Origin: Leucocoprinus leucothites
Lineage: Eukaryota; Basidiomycota; Agaricomycetes; Agaricales; Agaricaceae
Reading direction: 5' to 3'
Length of the DNA: 64,000 nt
Assembly: GCA_013368445.1 (NCBI GenBank)
Contig: JAACJO010000014.1
Span: 62,001 to 126,000, forward strand
The notes below the pieces were generated by a model, which saw only the letters and a list, made by a program, of their open reading frames with translations, was not told where the DNA came from and ran no database searches. Position 1 is the first letter of the stretch; the number at the start of each line of letters is the position of its first letter. This document shows positions 1 to 12,333 of this stretch, piece by piece. Position numbers and translations under genes: made by a program.

Positions 1-880
1 AGTTAAAAATCTATGAATTAGTATTCTTCCGCTAACTAATCAAATCAAGTAAACCGAAATACACACCAAAAAACACCTCTAACCGTCCCACAGTCCCCTA
101 TCCAAATTGGTTTCCTAAGCCCCTATCAGAGTTTGATGAATCGTGAATGATCATAGTGATCGACTAGAGTACTATAGTAATGAAAACAACATACCCAATG
201 CAAAGGGATAGAGTAAATTCAAAGAAAAGCTACCAAGAAACATACTTAATGCCATCCTAACCAGGACCCCCCAAAAACGTTGAGGAACGATAAGAGCAAG
301 GTCGCAAAAAAGCGCTTGTTGGAAGTAAATAGTACAAGTGCACACAGGCATAAAATCTACCTCCCTATCCATACTCGCGAATAAATTAAATGGGTCAGGG
401 ACAAGATACAAAGAGTACTAACGTCGAGTATCTCTCATTACATATGCCTTTGAACGGAAAACTCTCGAGTGTGTGCACCGGGTCGAACTGCGTTGTTTCC
501 TTCAGCGCCACAAAGGCGGTATCGGGTCTCTATTGTTACATCATCTTCGACCTAAATCTCCGACCCTGAATTTCCCTCCAATGTATCGCTCCGATTACGA
601 TCCAGACCACGAGAAGAAGCATGTCACTGTCCTCTTCTTCGCTTGGTACCCACCACACTAAACCCTCGGTCCTGTAATAAAACACATCTCTGCGGACGTT
701 CTAACGAGATAATCCCGCATGCGAATTCTAGGTTTATCAAACCATCCACCCGTTTCTCTCCCACTCCCACAAAAACCAAGACAAAAAAACTACACTTTTA
801 CATTTTCAACCCACAGCCCACTATTCACAACAAAGAAACCTATCTAATACACGAAGTTCCAAGGTATAATTAATTCCACA
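1..880. other. Intergenic, left edge of window
   Basis: I see no supportable gene here. The short open frames have no recognisable protein pattern and no splice-consistent continuation. The right part (about 640-880) should hold the 3' UTR and terminator of the acetyl-CoA synthetase gene that ends at 881 on the minus strand. Confidence 0.5.
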
Positions 881-3216
881 TCAAGCACTCTCCGCCACCT
901 TCTTCTTAATCACATCCACAACACCCGGCTCAGCCAACGTACTCAAATCACCCAACTGATCACCCTCCCCAGCCACAATCTTCCTCATAATCCTCCTCAT
1001 AATCTTCCCAGACCTCGTCTTGGGTAGATCACCCACAATGTAGACTTTCTTGGGTGCTGCAAAAGGTCCGATTACTTTACGGACTTGCAAGACGAGTTCT
1101 TTGACGAGAGCAGCTTCGTCGTTGGGGTCGTGTTTGAATTCACTGATAAGAAGGAGGGGTGAGTTTTCGGCGGTGAGTCTGTGCGTCTAAGGACGTACGG
1201 TTTCAAGGTGGCGAATGCAAAGACGGCTTGACCAGTAAGCTCGTCTGCGGTACCGATAACAGCAGTCTCGGCAACACCGGGGTGCATAATCAAAGCAGAT
1301 TCAATCTCGGCGGTGGAGAGACGGTGACCAGACACGTTAATAACATCTATTCATTCGTCAGTAAACTGCGTGGTCCTCGGTATAACAGTACACGCACCGT
1401 CAACACGACCCTTGATCCAGATATACCCATGCTCGTCACGAGCAGCACCATCACCGGTATAGAACATACCAGGGTACGGCTGCATATAGGTCTCAAGGTA
1501 CCGCTTATGGTCTTGGTAAATCGTGCGAGCAATTGACGGCCAAGGGTTCTTGAGCACAAGAACACCCTCAACATTATTCCCAACGAGTTCTTCACCCGAA
1601 ACGGGATCAAGAATAGCAGGCTCAACACCAAAGAACGGAACCGTAGCGGAACCGGGCTTGGTCTCAATGGCACCAGGGAAAGGAGTGATGACGATCGATC
1701 CGGTTTCGGTTTGCCTATAGTGAAGAATCGATCACAATTCAATTAAGATTTGCTTCTCCTTCGTGTGTCAGATCCATCACCAAAGTTAATCACTCACCAG
1801 AAGGTATCGACAATCGCACACTGCTTCTTTCCAACATGGTCATTATACCAGTGCCACGCTTCAGGATTGATGGGTTCTCCGACACTTCCCAAGACCCGGA
1901 TGGAAGTCAAATCGTGGTTCTCGACGTGGTGAGCACCGAGACGACGGAGGAGACGGATAGCGGTGGGGGCGGAATAGAAGTGCGTGAGTTTGTGCTTTTC
2001 AACAGTTTGCCAGTAGCGCGAAGGTGTAGGGTATACAGGAGTGGATTCAAAGACGGTTGTTGTAACTCCATTGGCAAGGGGACCGTAGACGATGTAGGTG
2101 TGTCCAGTAATCCAGCCAATATCGGCCATGCAGGCGAAGCGGTCGTCTGGGTGAACGTCGAAGACGTATTTGACGGTGATGGCGGCTCCGAGGAGGTAAC
2201 CGGCAGTGGTATGGACGACACCTTTGGGTTTGCCAGTCGACCCAGAAGTCTAGACGTGCATTTAGTCGAAATTTTAAAAGAGGATAGCGTGTTGCTTACG
2301 TAGAGGATGAAGAGAGGATCCTCAGCAGCCATGACCTCGGGCGGGCAATAGTTGGGAACCTTGGCAGTTTCCTCATGCCACCACTTATCCCTACCCTCTG
2401 TCCAGGCTACAGTGTTTCCGGTTCTCTTGAGAACAAGTACATGCTCTACAAGAGGGCACTCCTTCAGCGCGGCGTCGACAATGGCCTTAGTGGCAATGGT
2501 CTTTCCGCCACGGCGACCCTCGTCAGAGGTGATAACGACACGTGATTTGCAATCGAGGACTCGATCGCGAAGGGATTCTGCGGAGAAGCCAGCAAATACT
2601 ACTGAATGGATAGCACCGATACGGGCGCAGGCGAGGAAGGCGGCTACAGCCTGCCAGGTCATCGGAAGGTATACGGAGACAGTGTCGCCTTTTTTGATGC
2701 CAAAGGACTTGAGGACATTAGCGATACTGCAGACCTCACGGAGGAGCTCAGCATAGGTAACCTCGCGACCCTCACCGGGTTCATCAGCCTCGTAGACGAT
2801 AGCAGTCTGGTTATCTCGGCGTCAAAAGTGGATCCAAGATCAGATATTCAAACACTCGCCTTGTCCGGATTCTTGAACGCCCAGCGGTCCACGCAGTTAT
2901 AAGAGGCGTTGAGGGCGCCCTCGGGGAACCAGACTATATCACCAGTGGTAAAGCCACCAGATCTGACAGTTTTGAAGGGCCTGTCCCAGTGGAGAGCCTC
3001 CCGCGCCATCTAAATCGCGGCGATCAGGACATGTAATGATAAGCGCCGACACATTAAGCGTACCTCCTCCCACCACTTGTCAGAGTCTGGGCCGACGGTT
3101 TTGGCGTGATGAGCACGATATGCATCGATGTTGGGGCCGATATGGGGTGTCTTTGAGCCCTCGGCGAGGCGGGGAGCGACGGGGTGGGTGGGGACACCGA
3201 TGTGGGTATCAGCCAT
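881..3216 (-). CDS. acs1: Acetyl-CoA synthetase, 7 exons, 662 aa
   Basis: AMP-forming acetate:CoA ligase that makes acetyl-CoA from acetate, ATP and CoA through acetyl-AMP (cytosol/nucleus). Exons on the minus strand: 3216-3064, 3009-2860, 2806-2300, 2249-1798, 1714-1398, 1346-1199, 1142-881; they sum to 1989 bp with no frame conflict, the normal family length. Visible motifs: P-loop [10 protein letters not shown] at about residues 271-280, the hinge [16 protein letters not shown], and the C-terminal SGK whose lysine (about K622) is catalytic and a known acetylation site in the family. The start MADTHIGVP is the first Met in frame with the family N-terminus. Intron 2 (2807-2859) begins GC rather than GT: only a GC-AG junction restores the conserved NPDKTAI. 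Function is certain; the gene symbol is by family convention. Confidence 0.95.
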
Positions 3217-4363
3217 AGTGAGGGGGAGAGATGATGTGGGGAATGAGATTGGAACGGAGGCAAGAGATTTATCAAGGCTTTTTACAGGGGCGTGTGATCG
3301 GCTCACCCCGCCATAATTGGCCTTGGCACATGTACTATACTCGGCAGCGCGCGCGGCTCTTCATTAGGCCCCTCACATTCAAAGGTCTCTACATGGCGGA
3401 GACAACGCGGGCACTAGACGGAAATAAGCCGGGTGCGAGGGGGAAATACGCTCATAGGCGCAGGTTGAGGAGGTAGAGTTTATTCGACTACTTATGCGCT
3501 TAATACCATCTTTAGATAATGATTGTGGTGGAACTCAGCGGGCCGGCTCAGATTATCCGTCGCCACTGCGATTCATCAAAGATATGGGTGTGCATGAGTG
3601 GTAATTGTCTCGCACGTTGTAGGCAGCTTCGCAGCTCGTGGCAGTCGACAGAGTTTGCGGCATTTGCCTCTTCGTCTCGGATGGTATTGCGTGACAACCC
3701 GACGAGCATAAGCTAACATGCCTAAAATATCTATCGATGCCATCTCAGGCAAGAATATCATCACGAGGACGGAAGAACCAACACTATCGGGTGGATTCTG
3801 TCCGTCAACGCGCACCGAAGGAGGGCTGAGAATAGCTAGAGTACTACTCTAGACAAAAATTCTAGTGCGAGATTTCGTTTCATTACCGCACTTCAGTGTC
3901 TCGTGTAGGCGCAAATACGCACTGAGGAATACCGTCGTACTGACTGGAAATGCAATCATCGGAGTCCTTTCTACTCTCTTAGCCTAAAGGTTCCGAAGAT
4001 GAAAGGGAAGGCTGGGTCTCCGAGATAAGGCAAGCAAAGGGGCAGTTCCCTGCCCAACGCTTCAAATTCGAAAGAAGCTACGATGAATAGATGGACAGTT
4101 CCTGACACTCTGCCCAGCCTGATCGATTGATCATGAGACACAGTACCAAGACAAAACCAAGGTACAACCTCCAATTGAGTATATCAAATGAATAAAGCGC
4201 TTAAGCAGCCAATAGACGCCGACGCTGGTGGGCAAGGGGCAAAAAAAACTAATTAATAATATCAAATGTGGGGTATACGATCACGTGTTTTCGCGTCGAC
4301 CAATCGAGCAAAGTCTAGCCCCTCATTTATCCCATCATCCCCTCGACAAATCGAAATTATAAA
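3217..4363. other. Divergent intergenic region between acs1 and the DUF2461 gene
   Basis: About 1.15 kb separates two divergent start codons, so it should hold both promoters. Short open frames here show no protein family. One copy of the recurrent palindrome TGATCGATTGATCA lies at 4120-4133. Confidence 0.5.
4120..4133. promoter_or_regulatory. Palindromic motif TGATCGATTGATCA
   Basis: A perfect copy of the 14-bp motif found upstream of F-box genes in this window, here about 230 bp upstream of the DUF2461 start codon. Function is inferred only from recurrence. Confidence 0.35.
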
Positions 4364-6245
4364 ATGAGGACACCACGAAAAGCAGCGACAACGTCAAAGC
4401 TGGATAGTTCACCAGAACGGCCATTAGTAACCAACAAACGCAAACGTCCCTCGTCTACCAATCAATCCACTCCAACAGTACAAAAGACGCGTACTAGAAG
4501 AAAAGAGGATGAAGAGTCGGAAGAACTTGACAGCGATGCTCTAGACGAAGAATCCGACGACGACGATAATCGACGGAAAAAGAAAAAGCCTAAAACCCCG
4601 AGAAGAAAGCCTACGTCGACACCTAAACGCAAGTCGAGAAAGTCGACTCGAGAGGAGTCTGATGAAGATGAAGACGGAGAGGAGTTGGAGTTGGATGAAG
4701 GTCAGGAGATTGTCGGCAGGGTTGTTAAGGCTCCTACGACCGGGCTAGGTGAGCCCCTCCCTGGTTTAATTTGTCTGGAATGGCTGCTAAACATTTGAAC
4801 GCTCGTAGTGCCTCCTGGTCAGATCTCGCGAAACACGCTAAACTTTTTGAACAAGCTCAAAGATCCGGAATGTAATGATCGACAGTGGTACGAATCACTC
4901 TCAACTTGTCTACCCTTTACTTACCATAACTTATTTCCCCTGTCGACTGGTAGGTTCAAGCTCCACGGTACGCACATCCCCTTCAACCCAAGCAAAACTC
5001 TTAACGCTTATACCTTGTATTTCAGAACCGGTATACAGAGTCGCAGAAAAAGAATGGAAAGACTTTATCGATTCATTCACCGACGTTCTTATCCAAGTCG
5101 ACCCCGAAATCCCACCTTTACCACCCAAAGACGTTATACATCGGATATACCGAGATGTGAGTTCCCATCCCCACTTTATACTGCATTTTTGGCTGAACTG
5201 TGGTGGTGTCTGTTAAGATTCGGTTTAGTAATGATAAGACGCCGTATAAGAAGGGGCTTTCTGCGAGTTTTTCGAGGAGTGGGAGGAAGGGGATTTTTGC
5301 CGGATGTGAGTGGGTTTTCTTATCACCCGGGTTGTCGCTGATGTTGCCGTTGTAGATCATGTGTATGTTTTGTCTTGCTTTTTGACCCGAAAGAGGAGCT
5401 ACTGACCCAATGCCTTCGGTGCATTTTGTAGCGCCAGTACGTGAACGTTTATAATCCTATTAATGTCGCCAATCACTAATCCACCACATTTCTCGCTAGT
5501 CAAGCCAGGAAACGAAAGTATGATCGCTGCAGGTTCATGGTGTCCCTCTCGGAACGAACTATCAACAATCCGGTACATACCTCCCTTTCCTTCTCTCCCC
5601 TCCGCTAACTTCACATCTTCACAATAGAGCAAACATCCAACGCGATCCAACGCGCCTACGTCAAATTATCTCCTCTCCCGAATTCGAAAAATACTTTGGT
5701 GAAGCGAAACCTCACCCAAAAGGCGAGAGGAGGAATATATATGGGATGGAGGATGAGTTGAAGACTGCACCGAAGGGTGTTGATAAGACTCATAAGTGCG
5801 TTTACTGTTTTGGGTGGGGAATGCGAGAGCTGATTGTGTGCGCGTCCCTTTTAGGGATATTGATTTGTTGAAATGTCGCTCTTTTGCTGTTACGTATCGG
5901 TCAGTCCTATTATATTCCAAGCATACTCCAACAAAACCTCGGACATTAAACCCATATATCTATTCTCAGCTTCACGGACAGTGAAGTCCTCGACCCAGAT
6001 TTCAAGCATAAAATTGGTTCCGTAGCAAAAATCGTACAACCTTTTGTTCACTGGTGAGTGGTACTCTATTTTGGTTCATTGTGAAGTATCATATATCTAT
6101 ATTCGTATCCTTGCGTCCCTTCTGTTTATTCGTCCCCGCTAATTTCGATTGTTTGTGTAGTCTGAATGACATGATGACAGTTACTGCGGATGATGAAGAT
6201 GATAGTGGAGGTGATGAACAAGGAGACGAGGAAGACGAAGAGTGA
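4364..6245 (+). CDS. DUF2461 (TIGR02453-like) protein, 12 exons, 387 aa
   Basis: Conserved protein of unknown biochemical function. Exons: 4364-4748, 4809-4887, 4954-4967, 5026-5156, 5218-5305, 5356-5362, 5432-5436, 5500-5572, 5628-5795, 5855-5899, 5970-6053, 6161-6245 (1164 bp, frame kept throughout). The first about 130 residues form a charged Lys/Ser/Glu/Asp-rich tail likely to be nuclear or disordered; the core then shows family signatures such as NDRQWFKLHEPVYR, DVIHRIYRD, RFSNDKTPYK and IAAGSWCPSRNEL. The C-terminus is an acidic run. Three exons are tiny (14, 7 and 5 bp); the 7- and 5-bp exons supply YHVAI between GIFAG and KPGNES, matching the family core, and each is bounded by good gtatgt/gtacgt donors and tag acceptors. 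Confidence 0.88.
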
Positions 6246-6749
6246 ACACTGATAGTATATGTGACAACTTCAACTAACTTATTGTACATTATCTTCTTGA
6301 TTTAGTATATACGGACATCCAACTCCGTTCGGCGACACATCTATTCCATTTACATCCTTGCATGATGCCCGTTCGTGACCGTTAACCACTTCCTTCACCT
6401 CGATGTGGAGCCCCAGGGCTTCTGATTGAAACTGCTTACTCCTTCTCACCTTTACGCGTCCCCGCAGGCTAGCTAAAACGGTCACCCGCGGAACGTCTTC
6501 GATTGCCAACTTTAGACTGCCTTCATGAACCCTCGAGTGTTTCTTGTATGTCGAGTTTTTTTCTCTGCTCAGTAACGTTCATCTTACTCGTTTTCAAGCT
6601 CCTCTCTGCAGCACACAACGAACTTGGCATCGCGCAGAGCGAAGCCTCATTAATCGCTACAATCGTATTCTTACAACCTATCAATGCCACATCCATTACA
6701 ACTCAAATGCATCATGCTGTGTCTGAAAATAACCCCACCACACGACCAG

Positions 6750-6757
6750 TGACGTCA
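6750..6757. promoter_or_regulatory. CRE site TGACGTCA
   Basis: A perfect ATF/CREB palindrome 205 bp upstream of the mannitol dehydrogenase start and about 40 bp upstream of a TATA-like box. In fungi such sites bind Atf1/Sko1-type bZIP factors in stress responses. The role here is inferred from position. Confidence 0.45.
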
Positions 6758-6787
6758 GGTGGTCTCTCCATGTTTAGCTCATCATAG

Positions 6788-8196
<1,409 letters not shown>

Positions 8197-8918
8197 AGGC
8201 TTTCGGGACACGGGAATCTCCCCCATTGTACTATAGCAATTTGACGAACTATGTACGAAAAAATAAACCAATGTTTTCTCTGCTACGCGTCCGTTGCTTA
8301 TTGAGAGGGTCTCTGCGCCCGGAGTTTGCGCCTTGGTTCTCTGGATACTGGTCGATGTTTCTTGGATGATATCTCATTTCCACGATATTGTCTGCCACTA
8401 GTAATAATGTTAGTGCTTCGGGCCTTAAGTGGACCAGGGTACCAGTGGAACCGACAATCGGCGGCCGACCCAAGCAGATCGAGTAAGGTTTAATCGGGCT
8501 ACTTAGCCACTTGATAGGTGAACTCGAGCCCGCACTCTACAACCGTGAAACATGGCCAAAGCCGCGCGAAGGAACGGTTGAAGCTTCTTTTATGCTTTGC
8601 TTTCATATATAATAGGGAGCGACGAGAAGAACGCCGTAAGGTTGCTTTTGTGTGTAGGTGTATTTCCTCTCGCCCTGACGGAATAATGTGAGTCAATGAC
8701 AACATTTGCTTGAATAAGGTACTTGCCCAAGAAACCGAGGGTTCCATTCAACCACATTAACGATCCACCCACACCTTCCAAAATATTTATTTGAGTTGTA
8801 GGCAGATTTTAGTAAACCTTTTCTCCCACATACTACACGGCATAATTGTACAATTGAACTATTGCATAGTAGGAAATGAGTTCTATTCAACTAATAAACC
8901 AGAGTAAGCCACAGGTTG
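8197..8918. other. Spacer between MtDH and F-box A
   Basis: A convergent 3'-3' spacer. No gene; the short frames are shadows. All of it is repeated in diverged form at about 11630-12333. Confidence 0.5.
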
Positions 8919-11244
8919 TTATACTACATCGGTCTTCAACGCCAAGATAATGCGCTCCATTTCCTTTATAATAACCAGGTCAAACCTCGCATACACTTTT
9001 GATAATCTTGGAAACAACTTAAGTAGGTTTTTAACGAGGCTTTCAATCTGAGGCGTTTCAGAAGGCAGGTGAATGAGAGTGTGAAAGCGAAGACTCCACA
9101 TGCTCGATTTCGACGGAAGATATCTTCGTGGTCCTACTGTGGCATTGTGGAGATATGTCACCGGCTACTCGTGAACTTCGCATCCGATGACATCTCCCAC
9201 TATCAGTCACCGGATCAAGTAATCACACCGGAGCGCCCATTACAGTACTCCACCAATTCCCCTCCACCTTCCGATCCCTGACACACCGAGCACTCTGACT
9301 CATGCAACATCTCGGAAATGACGCCGGTGGGCACTTACAGGGAATCTGATACCTTGGCACTGGACATATTCGGGTATAATCCTCTTTAATATCTCTTCAA
9401 CCTTTCTCCTTGATTTTTTTTCGCTTTCATTGAAATTTTGTTCAAAGTTTTGCATTCTATCTAGTCATAAAATCTCTCCTTCTGGTATCGCTTCGGTTTT
9501 ACATTTCATTATGGCTCTCAATATTAAATTACTGAACAAATTTCGACACTAATTTACTGATGTCTTACTTTTCTCCTTCATACGAAAATTTGTGTCATAA
9601 ATTTTTTTTAGATATCGTTGGTATATAAACTGTACAGCGGTAGTTGATCCTTAGTGAATTCTAGACCCCGTTTTCCTCCTGTTCTCGAAGATCCGAAGTC
9701 TCTAAGCAATTTCTTTATCTTTTCTACTCATTCTCTCTCTTTCTTCTCTCATCGCTCTCATTGCTTAATTTCCATCTCGATCCCTCGCTAATCATTTCGT
9801 CGACATCCTGGGTTGGTCTTGAAGCCCAGCGACTGTTGGATTCGGTCGCGCTCGCATTTTATTTTGTCTTTAACCCGTTTCTCATCTCTTCAGCATGATC
9901 TAGCGCCGACGGCGAGAGAAGATCCTGTAGGTCGACTGGAACCTCTAGATCTTCAAGTCGAGGGTGTTGAGACAGGATGATATAAATTTCGGCTGCGCGA
10001 AAGCAGGTGGGTGCCAATAGGGTGAGCTTTCGTAAGTTTGGCAAGCTCTTGACAAGTGTTTCCACGTCCGAGGCTGTAAAAGCCTTTGAGATACGACAAT
10101 CAACAGATTCTAGAGCGAGACCGAAAAGAGGAGTTAGGTCGTCTAGTGTCGGTGGATTGGGATCCAGAGTATTGCACAATAACGAAAATTGACGGATCAT
10201 CGGCGAACGAGACGTAATCGTCTCGTGGAGTCGTTTGAGCCTAGGAAAAGCCCCTTCAATTACCGAGATATCGATCTCCGATAACAACGGAAATCTAAAA
10301 CCAAGTAAAAACTTCTCTATATCGGATGCGGTTGCACAGATGTTAAGTTCTACGAGGGAGTCGTGGCAAATGACAGCTGATCCTAGGGGAGGCATAATAT
10401 ATGTATCAACTCCACAGAAGAAGTGGTTGAGGGAAGGGAGCGAGGAAAGAAGGTCGACAATTGAAACTCTGGATGATAATTCCAAGTGTTGGAAGATGTA
10501 ACTGACTATCTCGAGATGGCGGAGATGTTTGAAAGCCGAAGGGGTGGAGAGCAAAGGAGTCAGGCAGATCTGGCCACAGAATAGAAGGCGACGAAGAACG
10601 CAGCCCACATTTACAATGGCGTCAAGAATTGTTGAGATCGTTTGAGGTCCTACTATGTCCTCACTAAATTCGATCTCCAAGTGGCTGATTGAGGGACATA
10701 AAAGAGAGAGGAGTGCTTCAGTGCGGTATTCTTCATCAAGGTAGACACTTAGGTGCCGTAAATGGGGAAATAAGGTACTATCCAAGCCAAGCCAGACAGG
10801 CAAGAGTGGCCATAGGTCCTTGTCCTCGTCCCAGCGCTTTGCGCATGGGTCGGAGTCATGCACGTATGATCGGACGTATGAAAGATATTCCGACATGCGG
10901 ACACGAACAAATTCCGGAATCGGGTGAGACAAGCCCTGGAGAACAGCGCATGTAAGTACTAGGGCACAACTCCTAGCATCGACACTGCTGCTTACCCAGC
11001 GACCGCCAGGGGTTTCGCCATTTGATGCGTCGGGGGCGTGAAAAACGAGGAAATGATCATCCTCGGGCACAAAAGAGTTGATGGTAAAGATAATTTCCCT
11101 GGAGGAGAGGTCTCTCCACAGAGCGGGAAGAGCGGCGATTGACGATGTCCGCGAGACGAGTGCAAGTGAGAGTAGAGTTCGTTTATCAGATTGGTCTGCA
11201 AGTAAATCAGCGATTTCGCGCCATATGTCGTGGCTTAGTTCCAT
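8919..11244 (-). pseudogene. F-box protein gene A, interrupted by a solo LTR
   Basis: F-box/LRR-like protein, a presumed substrate adaptor of an SCF ubiquitin ligase. It begins MELSHDIWREIADLL, an F-box-like helix pair, followed by hydrophobic repeat-like segments. Exon 1 is 11244-10996; a 60-bp phase-0 intron (10995-10936) is shared in position with copies B, F and H but lacks an in-frame stop. A 747-bp insertion (9146-9892) separates the main body from the last about 70 codons (8919-9141). As it stands the frame reads into the LTR and stops at 9859, giving about 441 residues with an 11-residue foreign tail. Removing the insertion and one GCAT restores alignment with copy B, so the gene was intact at insertion. 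The truncated protein could still be made. Confidence 0.82.
9146..9892 (+). mobile_element. Solo-LTR-like insertion 1 (747 bp)
   Basis: The insertion is defined by comparison with paralog B, which lacks it. It begins TGTGGAGAT and ends CTCTTCA (TG...CA termini) and is flanked by 4-bp direct repeats GCAT (9142-9145 and 9893-9896). Inside are a TATA-like GTATATAAAC near 9621 and CT-rich sequence, as in an LTR promoter. No coding capacity or internal domain is present, so a solo LTR is the best reading. It shares termini and internal blocks with the element at 59045-60009 in the opposite orientation. Confidence 0.78.
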
Positions 11245-11326
11245 GATGAGATGGGAGTGGCACAGGGTTCCTGATAGCCTGAGGAATAGGAGGGCTAAAT
11301 ATTAGTCTGTACATGTCGCGTTGAAT

Positions 11327-11340
11327 CGATCAATCGATCA
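11327..11340. promoter_or_regulatory. Palindromic motif upstream of F-box A
   Basis: 13 of 14 matches to TGATCGATTGATCA on the minus strand, about 85 bp upstream of the F-box A start codon. Confidence 0.4.
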
Positions 11341-11429
11341 GACTTTCAACGAAATTCAATCTCAGCCAATGTTTGGCGTTCATCCACACTTGCAGGCCTT
11401 CCAATGTTCGTGCAATTTGGGGAATATGT

Positions 11430-11629
11430 AACCAAGGTACGCTTCCACCTTACCTAGAGTCGAGCTCTCACTCGTGTGTTGCAGCCTCACGAAATGACTG
11501 ACCAAGCTGTTCTTTTGCTTTCGGACCGCGCGAGTTACATGACTGGTCAGTTGGTGGGTACATTTCCTCGAACTCTTCCGTGTCACTATTGAAGCTAACA
11601 GACTTGTGTTTGCCTAACTGATTTGGTAG
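11430..11629 (+). pseudogene. Relic of mannitol dehydrogenase exons 8-9
   Basis: This aligns with 7985-8196. The intron 7 acceptor (gttgcag), the exon 8 coding segment from 11485, and the terminal exon ending ATTTGGTAG at 11629 are recognisable, but the exon 8 end has lost several codons and there is no upstream coding sequence. It was left by the tandem duplication and cannot encode an enzyme. Confidence 0.85.
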
Positions 11630-12333
11630 AGGAATTTCCGGAACACAGGAAGCGTCCAATTTTCAAATGTATTATAGCAACTGATGGACTGCTGTACGAA
11701 AAAAAAAAAGGAACCCATGCTTTCTCCGCCGCGCGCCGGTTCCTTCTATCTGTTGAGAGGGTCTCCGCCTAAGCTTTATGACTTCGTCCTCCGAATACTG
11801 GTCGATATCTCTTGGGCGAATTCTTTCATTTCCACGATGCTGTCTGTCACTATTGGTGCCCCGAGCCTTCAACAGGACAAGGATATCAGTCGAGTTGACC
11901 ATTGGTGGCCGATTTAAGCAACTCGATCAAGGTTTAATCGGGCCACTTAACTATTTAATAAGTTAAGTCGAGTCAGCCCTCCACAAAGTCGTGTGAAGGG
12001 ACGATTTGAGTTTCTTTGATAATTTGCTTCCATCTGTGATGGGAGGCAAGGAGGGGAACACCGCAAAATATCTTTTTTTGTAAGTCTATTTCCTCTTGCT
12101 CTGGCGGAATAACCTGAGTAAATGACAATATTTGCCTGAACAAGGTACTTACTCAAGAAAGCGAGGGCTCTATTCAGTCACATTAGCAATTCACCGCACC
12201 TTCCGAAGCATTTATTCGAGTTGTAGGCGAGTTTTATTGAACCTCTTCTCCCAAATACTACACGGCATAATTGTGCAACTGAGCTATCACATTGTAGGCA
12301 ATGAGTTCTATTCAACTAATAAACTAGAGGTTG
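11630..12333. other. Duplicated spacer upstream of F-box B 3' end
   Basis: Diverged copy of 8197-8918; no gene seen. Confidence 0.5.

Noticed and set aside
8919..9161. 80-codon frame as an independent small gene
   Set aside because: It is the severed C-terminus of F-box A, as shown by alignment with copy B.
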